Assembly (NCBI GenBank): GCA_963691705.1
Contig: OY829539.1
Span: 21,560,407 to 21,624,406, forward strand
Direction: 5' to 3'
DNA: 64,000 bases
DNA from: Viola odorata
Taxonomy: Eukaryota > Streptophyta > Magnoliopsida > Malpighiales > Violaceae
The first letter of the stretch is position 1. The number at the start of each line of letters is the position of its first letter. Positions 54,897 through 64,000 of this stretch are shown piece after piece. A model generated the notes under the pieces. That model searched no databases. It had not been told where the DNA came from and saw nothing but the letters and a program-made list of their open reading frames with translations. The position numbers and the translations under genes were made by a program.

Positions 54897-56645
54897 ATGG
54901 TGAAGCAAGTGGCCCACAAGCGCCCCTTAGGAACGCGACCGCCGGTCATACAGCACTCACCGGAGCCCTCTGATTCTTCATCTTCTCAACCTGCCCCCAC
55001 CACCGAAAAAACCATTACACCACCGCCGGCCAGCGCCAAGCCAGCGCCGAAAAAAATGACGACCAAGCCAGCCCCAAAAACTCTTAAGGAGCTCACGGTG
55101 GAGGAGGTTTTGGGAGAGATTCTGGTGTCCGACGACGAAGAGCAAAATTTCGGCAGTCAGGAAGAGTTTCAAGAAGATGAAAAGGGTGGGGAAGAAGAAG
55201 TTGAGGAGAGTGGGGAAGAAGAAGTTGAGGAGAGTATGGAAGAAGAAGCAGAACGTGTCAAGGCTACTCCAGCCAAGGGGAAGGAAGCAAGCAAACAAAA
55301 ATCTAAGGTCAACATTCCGGCCACCATGAAGAGGAAGCCCACTGTGGAAGAAAAAGGAAAGGCTCCGGCGACCACTTCTAAGAAGAAGCAGCGTGTTACA
55401 GAACCAGCGGTTATCGTGGGTAAGACAACCAAATCATCATCGGGACCCCAATCCGCTGCCAAGCCCCAGGTGCCCTCTAACCTTTCCTCTCTGAATGGAT
55501 GGTTAGTTTTTAATGATAAAAACTCTCGTGATAACCTGAAAAAATTTCTTGGTAAAGGCATAAGCCCCTGTGCACGTCTCGATTTTGAGTTCTTGGATAA
55601 AATGGGTGTCGGGTCTCGATGTCGAGAGCTCATCAGGAATATTGGGTGGGAATCTCTTTTCTACCTACAACACCCGACGTATCTCGAGCTCTCACTCGAA
55701 TTTTTTACATCATTTTGGGTTGCCACTGACCATTTTAAGCCTAAGGGAAAATCAGGGCCTAACTTGTCTACACCTGATGTCATTAATTTCCGTTTGATGA
55801 ACAAGTGGATTGAGTTATCTTTGAATGATTTTAATGCCTTGCTTCAGCTTGATAGTGATGATGAGACAGATCAGCCTGTTTCTAACCATGCCTTGACAGT
55901 TATTCCCCCTGTGTTCAATGCGGAAGAAGCATTTCGAGAGCTGACCGACACCCCTGATGCCAAGTTCCAGCCTCGATATGCGAAGGAGCATGCGCTTGCG
56001 GACCCATCTCTACGTATTCTGCATCGTTATCTTGCCATCACCCTCGCGGGTCGTTCTGGTACAGCCGGCCAGTTAATGATGCAGGACTTGTTTCTCTTAT
56101 GGTGCATGGTCCACAAGCGCAAGGTAAATCTGGGGTATTGGGTTGTCTCTTCCCTTTTGACTGTGCAGAACTCTAATCGAGCCCCAATCCTCGGATCACT
56201 TATCACTTTGATTGCTACTAACCGTTATGGCCTTGATTTTTCATCTTGTGGTCTTTTCTCTCCTCCATCCTTTAAAGATTTGGACCCCAGAGCACTAGAT
56301 GCGATGGGGCTTTTGTGTATCTCACAGGGGGTGTTGAATTTTAGTACAGGTCTAACGCTACAGAAGGATCAAGTTTTCAACACAAAGAATGGTCGTGACT
56401 TCGACTACCCCGACCTGTCGAGGCCTCGACCATCCTCTCGCCAAGAGCAGCCCAGCAAGCCCACCCCAGCCAAGTCTGTTCCTCTCAAGCAAGCCCCCGA
56501 AGCTTCAACTTCAGCCCCCACTGCTACCACCAGTGGCCCATCTCTTGTCCATGATCCAGCCCTCGAACGCCTCCTCTTGGCCATCCTAAAAGAAATTCAG
56601 GCCTTGACAGCCGAAGTGGCCCGACGCACCCTCCCTTCCTCTTGA
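54897..56645 (+). CDS. Athila ORF2 protein of unknown function, 582 aa
   Basis: Starts MVKQVAHKRPLGTRPPVIQH. Residues 1-75 are Pro/Ser/Lys-rich. About 75-125 is very acidic with a repeated EEVEESGEEE. From about 200 a conserved globular part follows: LNGWLVFNDKNSRDNLKKF, IGWESLFYLQHPTYLELSLE, LRILHRYLAITLAGRSGTAG, KRKVNLGYWVVSS and KDLDPRALDAMGLLCIS. The tail LERLLLAILKEIQALTAEVA could form a short coiled coil. It resembles ORFs annotated as plant transposon proteins in other Athila elements. No signal peptide or membrane segment is visible, so an envelope role is not supported. It lies 1056 bp after pol and probably needs its own RNA. Confidence 0.8.
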   Translation: MVKQVAHKRPLGTRPPVIQHSPEPSDSSSSQPAPTTEKTITPPPASAKPAPKKMTTKPAPKTLKELTVEEVLGEILVSDDEEQNFGSQEEFQEDEKGGEEEVEESGEEEVEESMEEEAERVKATPAKGKEASKQKSKVNIPATMKRKPTVEEKGKAPATTSKKKQRVTEPAVIVGKTTKSSSGPQSAAKPQVPSNLSSLNGWLVFNDKNSRDNLKKFLGKGISPCARLDFEFLDKMGVGSRCRELIRNIGWESLFYLQHPTYLELSLEFFTSFWVATDHFKPKGKSGPNLSTPDVINFRLMNKWIELSLNDFNALLQLDSDDETDQPVSNHALTVIPPVFNAEEAFRELTDTPDAKFQPRYAKEHALADPSLRILHRYLAITLAGRSGTAGQLMMQDLFLLWCMVHKRKVNLGYWVVSSLLTVQNSNRAPILGSLITLIATNRYGLDFSSCGLFSPPSFKDLDPRALDAMGLLCISQGVLNFSTGLTLQKDQVFNTKNGRDFDYPDLSRPRPSSRQEQPSKPTPAKSVPLKQAPEASTSAPTATTSGPSLVHDPALERLLLAILKEIQALTAEVARRTLPSS

Positions 56646-58338
56646 CCCCCCCCCCAACAAAAAAAAAAAAAAACAATTTCTTTTTCCATTTTGTCTATGT
56701 ACTCTTTTCTTTTAGTTTGAACTCCTTTTACCTTTCTTTTGTGTGCCCCCTCCTCGCATTGAGGACAATGCGAAGCCTAAGTGTGGGGAGGGTTGTAATT
56801 GTGACTGCTTGACTGCATGTTTTATTTTTCGCTTCTTGCATGTTTGCTTATTTTTGTGAAATATTTGCGGATTTTTACTCTAGATTTTCTCTAAGTTTTT
56901 GCATGACCTCGCTGCCCTGTTTTGAAACCCCATTTGCATGAGCACATATCTTGAGCACTGATTTTGCATGATTAAACCAATCTTTTGAAGCATGTTGTCT
57001 GCCTGTTGCCCCTTATATCTACATCGAGGCCTGGACGCTAGTAGTCACGTTTAGCACCTTGTGAGCACATTGAGCATCCATGCCATATCTTTTTTATGAG
57101 TGAATGCATAGCTGGGCACTTGCTAGGTTTGCATGATATCCCTGGGTGTAGGCACCATTAGACTTGGGAAAGCAGCGATATGACAAAAGCCTTTGCATCA
57201 TTTTATTTTCTCTTTATTTCTCTCTTTGTTTTCTTTTCCTCCATCATGACCTCGACATCCTTTGTTCTCTTCTAACCATTTGAGCCATTTTCTTGATCTT
57301 TCCTTGGCAGGTGAGTAGCACTTTTCAAAAGAACAGCAAGGGCTAGGTGCGAAAGATCAAGTGGGGGAGAGACCAAGATCGAGGGCAAACCAGTAAATCG
57401 AGACTGCTTCCTCTCCACGGCAAAACACAAGTGTGGGGAAGCAGAATCAAAATATTAAGCCCTCGACCCTAATCAAGGTCAAATCATTGAGACCTCGACG
57501 CTGATCACTCAAAGCAAGAAAGAGGCAAGGGTCCCCAGCTGCAGCCCCTAAAGTGTATAATGGCAAGCTAAATTTTCAAGGTCTGTGTCTGCAAAAAAAA
57601 AAAAAAAAAAAAAAGAAAAAGAAAAAGAAAAACAAAAAAAAAAATTCAAATAAAAGCAGACCACACACAAAAGCAGCCAATATCACAAGTATGGAGCCCT
57701 CGACACAGAATGCAGATCGAGACCTCCCCCACTAAAGAATGAAGAAATTATCATCAAGCCCTCGTTGTTGCATCCTCTCCAGCAAGTGCTTACTCACCGC
57801 CTCTCCTTTTTCCGGCCAAGGAATCCCTCAAACCAGTTGGTTATCTCTTCTCCATCTTTTTGTTTCTTTTCCTTTTCCTTTTATTTTCTCTTTTGCCATA
57901 TCTCTTCTCCATTTCTCTAAACCCAACTCTTCTTCATTTCTCCTCCTCTCTTTTTCATGATGCAAAGTTACTTTTTGATTGTTAGATTGCCCAAGCATGT
58001 GGATTAATGTACTCGGATTGATATGCAAACTCTGTTTTGTGCTATGTTATTTGCATTTTGAGTGACTAAACACATAACCTTGTTTGTGAGTGAGAGCGCA
58101 AACACATATCTAGTGAGGATTGCTTGTGGCCAGACTTGATGTGGAAAAGTTCTACCTTTGGGGTCGTTATCCCTCTGGTTTAATGCAGGTGTGCATCTAG
58201 GCAGGAAGCATCTTATCGAGACCTCGACAATTGATTGGTTTGATCATTCCAGTGCTTTGGTCGATTGTGTTTATGTTTTGGGGCTGTTTTAAATTTTCTG
58301 AATGCTCGAGGGCGAGCATTGGGCAGTGTGGGGATATT
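56646..58338 (+). other. 3' UTR and polypurine tract of Athila-C
   Basis: It holds a stem-loop at 56755-56772 followed by 'aagtgtggggagg', a long A-rich run at 57593-57650, and the segment 'gtgaggattgcttg' at 58115. The purine-rich GTGTGGGGATATT (58326-58338) directly precedes the 3' LTR. No gene is seen. Confidence 0.75.
56755..56772 (+). ncRNA. Conserved 3' UTR stem-loop of Athila elements
   Basis: CGCATT-GAGGAC-AATGCG, a 6-bp stem with a 6-base loop. The same position has CACATC-GAGGAC-GATGTG in Athila-A (17824-17841) and CGCATT-GAGGAC-AATGCG in Athila-B (27848-27865, - strand). Stem bases change in pairs; the loop does not. All are followed closely by agtgtgggg. It is a candidate cis-acting RNA element, not a separate RNA gene. 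Confidence 0.5.
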
Positions 58339-60283
58339 TGATAGCATGTATTTTATGCATGTTTTTCCTTCTATTTTTGCCTTGATTTAGGCCTTGATAC
58401 TACTAATCCACTCGTGTTTCCATCTTTTTCACAGATCAAGGCCAAGAAGGAGAAATGTGCGAAAAGACATGCTTTCTGGGTGATTTTCAAGGTTCAAGAC
58501 CATCGTCGAGACCAAGGACCAATTTCCTCATCGAGGCCTATCATCGAGGCCTGTCATCGAGCCCTCGACGGATCAAGAGCCTTAAATCCACGTGTCCTCG
58601 CAGTTGTGCTTCCACGTGTCCCCTCGGACGTCCCCCAGAATATTCCCTCAGATGCGGATGTCTCCTAGAATATTCCCTCAGATGCTGGTCTCGCCCGAAA
58701 GGAATATTCCATAAAGATTCTTATCGAGACCCATTCCAGAACATCCCAGAACATTCCAGAACGTTCTAGAAGGTTCCCAAAGATGCCGATCTGCCCTCGA
58801 CATGTCGTCGAGACCTCGACAATCTTATCAAGGCCTCGACAAGTGCAAAACGCCAAGTCGACGTGGCTCCACTCCAATCACTCCACGTGTCCTTCCTGAT
58901 GCATGTCAGATGTTCTGCGAGGATCCCGAGGAATATTCCCCTTTTCTGCCATCGTGGGTCACCCCTTTTGCCAGAGCGTGGGCACCTTGTGCTGAGCTCC
59001 CCTTAGCTGGAATTTTGTCCCTTAGTGGGTGGCTGGTGTATATATACAACCTTATGTGCTAGGGTTTCAACACCACTTTACACTTTAGATATTTTTACTC
59101 TTAAACTAATTTCAGTAGCTTTCTTCTAGTTTAGTAGTTTTGGGGCTTGTTCCTTCCTCTTCTCTCCATAGTTGCTGGATCCAAGCTTTGTAACAAGCAC
59201 CATTAATCAAGTTTTATCCTTAACTCTTCCTTTATCTTTTATTATGTTATTTCCATCTTTTATGTGTTTATCTCTTAACATGAGTGGCTAAAACCCACGT
59301 TCTTGGTAAAGGTGTATCGAGGGTTGCTTGGGTAGATTCGAGGCCTGATTGCTCTTAACATGTTCTCTTTGTTATATCTGGTTGCTTGTCATTTTAATTC
59401 CATTTTTGCTTAGGGTGATTCGAGGCCTGATCAACTTTTAATCTTCCCTTTGTGATTATTGTCGTGACTCTGCAGTGATAACTAGCGTGAGACTGTTGGG
59501 TAGGTGTAGACAACTAGATTAGTGTTCTCGGGTAGATCTGGGTTCATTACTCTAGGGCACGCAGCTGGTTAGGGTCCTGTCGTGATCCTGACAAATCGAG
59601 GCATCGCTCCCTAGATGTGTCTTTCTTGTTCTTTATCGATGCTCTGATATTCTGTCCGCTTTATGCTAGTGACAAGCTGAAGTGAAAAAGGTTGTCTTTT
59701 GATGACAAGATAGGTGGCTGAGAGGATATCAAAGGATCGAGGCCACCTTATTAACAGTGAAAACGGGGGGTGGCTCCTTACGAAAGAAAGCAGGGGGTCT
59801 ACGTGAAAACATGACCCCTATAGCACGTCTGTAACGTTAGAACGGAAAATCTTTGCGCTGATGACAATCGAGCCCTCGACGCAACCCAAGAAAGCCCTTT
59901 ACCAAGTTCCCTTCTCCTTGACTTATTATCTTTGCTTATTAATCTAATTGTGTATTTTGTGTTTTATTTTATCTCTGATCTTTATTATTATTGTTTACTC
60001 GTCGTGACCTCGATTGCCATTTTTAGTAGTGACCTCGATTGCCATTTTTAGTAGTTAGAATTGTTAGCTCTGATCACTCTCTTGGTTAACTTGATTAACC
60101 TATAAACCCCCCCCTTTTTGTTGTTGTGATTTTGTGCATTTTTACCTCTGTCATACAATCGAGGGCTTGATTTCAGTTCTCACAATCTCTGTGGATCGAC
60201 CCTGTTACCGCTTTACACAAATTAGTTTGTGCATCTAGGCCTCAGGAAATATATTATTTTTGACCCGTTTCGACGGCGAGTCA
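58339..60283 (+). repeat. 3' LTR of Athila-C
   Basis: 1945 bp, the same as the 5' LTR apart from one seen difference. Its regulatory cluster lies at 58637-58777 and 58930-58939, and TATA at 59039-59046, so it could also drive transcription outward into element E sequence. Confidence 0.95.
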
Positions 60284-60288
60284 GTCAC
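60284..60288. repeat. Target site duplication of Athila-C, right (GTCAC)
   Basis: GTCAC follows the LTR end 'ggcgagtca' and matches the left copy. Confidence 0.95.
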
Positions 60289-61708
60289 CAAACCCGAAGG
60301 TAGCGTGATTCACGGTTAGGGCTAACCGTGATCACGTTTGCCTACTTTTCCTTACCGTGATCATAGTTAGTCCTTACCGTGATCACGCCAAGAACCGTAC
60401 GCTAAAATGTCAACGAGCATAACTTTTGATCCACCCGTCAGATTGATCTGAAACTTGTCCCAAATGAAAGCTAAGATCTTGAAGTTTCCATCAAGCCTCT
60501 GATCACTCAAATCGGATTCCATTTGCTTGTCCAGATGCTCATGATGATTGGTAATCACGCTAATGGTTCTTCTTTGGCCGGAAAAGCCTCTTTTTGTGCA
60601 GCATGGGCTAGGCTAACACTCGGGTCTTCTTCCCTTGCCATGGAATGACTTGGGAAGTCTTCAAAGGGGGTCAGGATCATATCAAGCCCTTTCCCTTCGA
60701 AAGGATTCGTCCTCGAATCCTTGCTTTTTATTTTCTGTAAAATAAAAAAAATGATATATATATATATATAGATATTTACGTTAGTTAAAAACACTCGCTC
60801 ACGTGTTTACACTCGGTGTTTAAAAATCTCACAAAAATTTTGTTCGTACCAAAATTCACTCGTGTTTACACTCAATAATTCGGTCAAATTTTCCTCAAGT
60901 CAAGAGGTTAGGTGAGGAAAGTCTTGCTACCAAATAATGGCAAGGAAGGACACTTGACTTTGTTGTCCCTACCATGGACTTTGATGACCGGCTACACCAA
61001 AAGAAAGATTGTTTATTCGCAAAGAAAGAATAAACAAAGGGGAAACAAAGACTTTTGATCATCCAAACTCAGATGGATCAAAAGAAAAAACTCAAGAACA
61101 AGATGAACATATGAAGAATACATGAAGAACATGAAGAACACCAAGAACACCAAGATGTTCTTGACAGACTCTCGTATACTGACTCGGAAATATAGCCAAC
61201 GAAGGCTAAAAATTACGAAAATTAACAAACACACTCCTAAGACATGGACCTACAACTTTCACGAAGGGAAAAAAGGACAATTCCTACGGGAAGACACCGA
61301 AAACAGAGCAGAAACACAAGAACTGTTCTCTCGGGTAAAATCTGCACACTTTTCTTTGGGAGTCAAAAAGTGTATAAATTTCACCGAGATTGCGGTCGAC
61401 ACAAAAACAAAAGTTGTTCCACACAGATTGAAGTTTAAGAACACAAAATTTCAGGATGTTCTGAGCAGTACAACTCGTACAAAACAGAAAAGAAACAGAC
61501 ACAACAAACTGATTTTCGGACAGAAAATCAGGCACAAGAGGAACGACTCTTGGAAACGAAAACACAAGACAAATAAGAAGACACAACCAAGTTTGACACT
61601 TTGGATTTTTGGTAATTTCGGACAGATACTTGACACTTTTCGGAAAGAAACACAAACTAACATGAACACACTCAAGAACACGAAGAACACGAGAATGAAC
61701 CTTGACTG
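60289..61708 (-). repeat. Element E, left LTR, part 2 (U3-like)
   Basis: It matches 62581-64000 base for base apart from scattered changes. It begins with a palindrome-rich stretch (60300-60400: CACGGTTAG-gg-CTAACCGTG and several taccgtgatcac). It then has a 9-bp inverted repeat AAGGATTCG/CGAATCCTT (about 60702), an (AT)n run near 60752, and Asn/Lys-coding-like A-rich DNA with repeated 'caagaacac'. The true right edge is unknown; it lies between 61708 and 62015. Open frames in this part look like chance. Confidence 0.65.
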
Positions 61709-62032
61709 CCTCCGCCGGCGATTCTGTCAAGACCCATTTTCGGGGCCGGAACATGTCATCAAGTGTGACACAACAACAATCACAAGAACTGAAACAACTC
61801 AAGAACACAAAAACGAACCTAACTGCCTCGGTCGGCGATTCTGTAGGGCTCGAGTTGTGGCCGAAACAAATCTCAAGTGAAACAATTCCAACAAACAAAC
61901 TCAAGAAAAATCAAGATGATTTTCGGACAAAAAAAAATCATCTCAACAACAACTCACAAACGGAAGATCAATAGAAACAACACAACAAACACAGATCTAC
62001 AAACCCAAGAGCCCAGAGGCTCCGCTACCACT
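61709..62032 (-). other. Internal or end region of element E
   Basis: It contains two diverged copies of a segment 'cctcc/cggtcggcgattctgt' (about 61710 and 61825), each following 'caagaacac'. It then has A-rich DNA and, at 62018-62030, the complement of TGGTAGCGGAGCC. No gene is seen. Confidence 0.45.
62018..62030 (-). promoter_or_regulatory. Primer-binding-site-like sequence of element E
   Basis: The - strand TGGTAGCGGAGCC, two bases after the LTR end ...CATATCA. The same 16 bases TGGTAGCGGAGCCTCT occur next to the Copia 2 LTR at 20276. Confidence 0.6.
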
Positions 62033-64000
62033 TGATATGATCCGGCCCCCGGGTGTGAGGGTCGAATGATATGCAACCAAAGGGAGGATCTAGCTCTAGA
62101 TTTGTACACACAAACGACCACAAAACAGTAGGAAAACACATGGAGACGCAGCGGAAATTGGAAGATAAATACCCGGATTAAGAAGGCGGTGGGAGACGGG
62201 AGGGATGATTGAACAACGAACGATTGAACTTGAGTTCGGATTGTTGAACGGCTTGAACACGGGCAGATTGTTCAAGAACATAAACACACTCAAATTCGGG
62301 TTCATTGCTCACACAAATGGAAGTAATAACAGATTACACATTTAAAGGATTCTTGTTCTTTTTACTTGACTCAAGCCATGGCGATCCAAGACCAAGGCAA
62401 GCCCCAAGATGGAGCCCCGGATGAATGAATGAGGAAGGAGTGTTCTCACTTAACATTCATTCATCATCCAAAGCTCCCTACAAAATAGAAGAAAAGAACT
62501 ATTTATACTAAGTTACAATAAGCCTACACTATTACAAAAAATGACCCTGAAAATGTCCTTGGAAGACAACATTCGGTCACCAAACCCGAAGGTAGCGTGA
62601 TTCACGGTTAGGGCTAACCATGATCACGTTTGCCTACTTTTCCTTACCGTGATCACAGTTAGTCCTTACCGTGATCACTCCAAGAACCGTACGCTAAAAT
62701 GTCAACGAGCATAACTTTTGATCCACCCGTCAGATTGATCTGAAACTTGTCCCAAATGAAAGCTAAGATCTTGAAGTTTCCATCAAGCCTCTGATCACTC
62801 AAATCGGATTCCATTTGCTTGTCCAGATGCTCATGATGATTGGTAATCACGCTAATGGTTCTTCTTTGGCCGGAAAAGCCTCTTTTTGTGCAGCATGGGC
62901 TAGGCTAACACTCGGGTCTTCTTCCCTTGCCATGGAATGACTTGGGAAGTCTTCAAAGTGGGTCAGGATCATATCAAGCCCTTTCCCTTCGAAAGGATTC
63001 GTCCTCGAATCCTTGCTTTTTATTTTCTGTAAAATAAAAAAAATGATATATATATATATATAGATATTTACGTTAGTTAAAAACACTCGCTCACGTGTTT
63101 ACACTCGGTGTTTAAAAATCTCGCAAAAATTTTGTTCGTACCAAAATTCACTCGTGTTTACACTCAATAATTCGGTCAAATTTTCCTCAAGTCAAGAGGT
63201 TAGGTGAGGAAAGTCTTGCTACCAAATAATGGCAAGGAAGGACACTTGACTTTGTTGTCCCTACCATGGACTTTGATGACCGGCTACACCAAAAGAAAGA
63301 TTGTTTATTCACAAAGAAAGAATAAACAAAGGGGAAACAAAGACTTTTGATCATCCAAACTCAGATGGATCAAAAGAAAAAACTCAAGAACAAGATGAAC
63401 ATATGAAGAATACATGAAGAACATGAAGAACACCAAGAACACCAAGATGTTCTTGACAGACTCTCGTATACTGACTCGGAAATATAGCCAACGAAGGCTA
63501 AAAATTACGAAAATTAAAAGACACACTCCTAAGACATGGACCTACAACTTTCACGAAGGGAAAAAAGGATAATTCCTACGGGAAGACACCGAAAACAGAG
63601 CAGAAACACAAGAACTGTTCTCTCGGGTAAAATCTGCACACTTTTCTTTGGGAGTCAAAAAGTGTATAAATTTCACCGAGATTGCGGTCGACACAAAAAC
63701 AAAAGTTGTTCCACACAGATTGAAGTTTAAGAATACAAAATTTCAGGATGTTCTGAGCGGTACAACTCGTACAAAACAGAAAAGAAACAGACACAACAAA
63801 CTGATTTTCGGACAGAAAATCAGGCACAAGAGGAACGACTCTTGGAAACGAAAACACAAGACAAATAAGAAGACACAACCAAGTTTGACACTTTGGATTT
63901 TTGGTAATTTCGGACAGATACTTGACACTTTTCGGAAAGAAACACAAACTAACATGAACACACTCAAGAACACGAAGAACACGAGAATGAACCTTGACTG
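62033..64000 (-). repeat. Element E, right LTR, runs off the window
   Basis: It holds the uninterrupted version of the site hit by Athila-C ('cattcggtcaccaaacc', GTCAC at 62576-62580). It is at least 1968 bp long. The stem CACGGTTAG/CTAACCATG here carries one mismatch relative to the left copy. Confidence 0.7.

Larger units (their letters stand above)
46293..60283 (+). mobile_element. Athila-C: complete, structurally intact Athila-lineage Ty3 element, 13,991 bp
   Basis: It has two 1945-bp LTRs (46293-48237 and 58339-60283) in which I saw one difference (t at 46741, c at 58787), a perfect 5-bp target duplication, PBS, polypurine tract, one unbroken gag-pol ORF and an ORF2. Athila membership rests on the PBS TGGCGCCGTTGCCGGGGA, the FMDD catalytic box in RT and the extra ORF after pol. 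It is inserted in the left LTR of element E. Nothing in the sequence prevents it from being active, although activity is not shown. Confidence 0.95.
45745..64000 (-). mobile_element. Element E: long-LTR element with almost no internal region (interrupted by Athila-C)
   Basis: Leaving out Athila-C, a unit starting TGATATGATCCGG (45745) repeats 2292 bp later at 62033. The copies match over at least 1968 bp, up to the window end, with about a dozen differences. On the - strand, two bases before 62033, lies TGGTAGCGGAGCC, the same primer site as Copia 2. A TATA box (- strand GTATAAATAG, near 46208-46222) lies in each copy. This supports a pair of LTRs around at most about 324 bp of internal DNA without genes. 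No convincing polypurine tract is seen, so a simple tandem duplication is the alternative. Confidence 0.6.

Noticed and set aside
54133..54903. 256-codon Ala/Arg/Pro-rich protein
   Set aside because: It spans the pyrimidine tract and G-box-like repeats of the Athila-C spacer and overlaps frames on both strands; composition explains it.
54897..56645. Envelope glycoprotein
   Set aside because: The position fits an env-like gene, but no signal peptide, transmembrane segment or cleavage site is visible; the sequence resembles Athila plant transposon proteins instead.
61284..61904. 206-codon Cys/Phe-rich protein on the - strand
   Set aside because: It overlaps an equally long + strand frame in A-rich LTR DNA, and the second copy of the LTR keeps only part of it. 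No domain is seen.

Overview
This window is plant nuclear DNA, almost certainly from a eudicot with a repeat-rich genome. Nearly all of it is LTR retrotransposons nested in one another. I see a single apparently intact host gene, a four-exon RIN4/NOI-like gene on the + strand at 40290-42246. There are no bacterial-style operons, rRNA, tRNA or CRISPR arrays. Species cannot be told from sequence alone.

Layout, left to right. (1) 1-8287: a Tat-lineage Ty3 element on the - strand running off the left edge, with satellite-like repeats in its 3' UTR (1-1760), decayed pol and gag, and a 5' LTR (7756-8287). (2) 8395-9856: another satellite-like 3' UTR, belonging to a Tat element on the + strand. Its 3' LTR (9857-21486) is split by a nest of a truncated Copia element (-, 10667-13809), a degenerate non-autonomous Athila element (+, 13810 to about 19404) and a Copia remnant (-, about 19630-20525). 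(3) 21487-25472: low-copy-looking DNA holding a TIR transposon (about 22953-23971) that carries pieces of an F-box gene and a PPR gene. (4) 25473-37569: Athila-B (-), TSD TGTTG, decayed gag-pol, a still-open second ORF, and one LTR cut short. (5) 37575-40289: host flank with a short unknown ORF, a possible CACTA end, and an LTR-like block. (6) 40290-42246: the RIN4-like gene. (7) 42343-44253: the 3' end of a Helitron-like element with an RPA1-like gene and a Stowaway MITE. (8) 44254-45744: the 3' part of a Copia element (-). (9) 45745-64000: element E, two direct copies of a long LTR-like unit separated by at most about 324 bp. Its first copy is interrupted at GTCAC by (10) Athila-C, 46293-60283.

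Athila-C is the centrepiece. It is complete: 1945-bp LTRs with one difference seen, a perfect 5-bp TSD, an Athila PBS, an uninterrupted 1848-codon gag-pol ORF and a separate 582-codon ORF2. The second E copy preserves the uninterrupted target site. Its LTR promoter region contains a nine-unit alternating TTC/GAA heat-shock-element array, four more GAAnnTTC pairs and three G-boxes. That layout recalls the heat-activated Copia element ONSEN, but here it is in an Athila-lineage element. A strong-looking 3' splice site and a GC-rich G-box-like repeat field precede ORF2. All three Athila elements share a 3' UTR stem-loop whose stem changes by compensatory substitutions while the GAGGAC loop stays fixed.

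The nesting gives relative ages: Helitron before Copia3 before E before Athila-C, and Tat(+) LTR before Copia1 before Athila-A. All functional statements are inferred from sequence motifs; no database search was possible.
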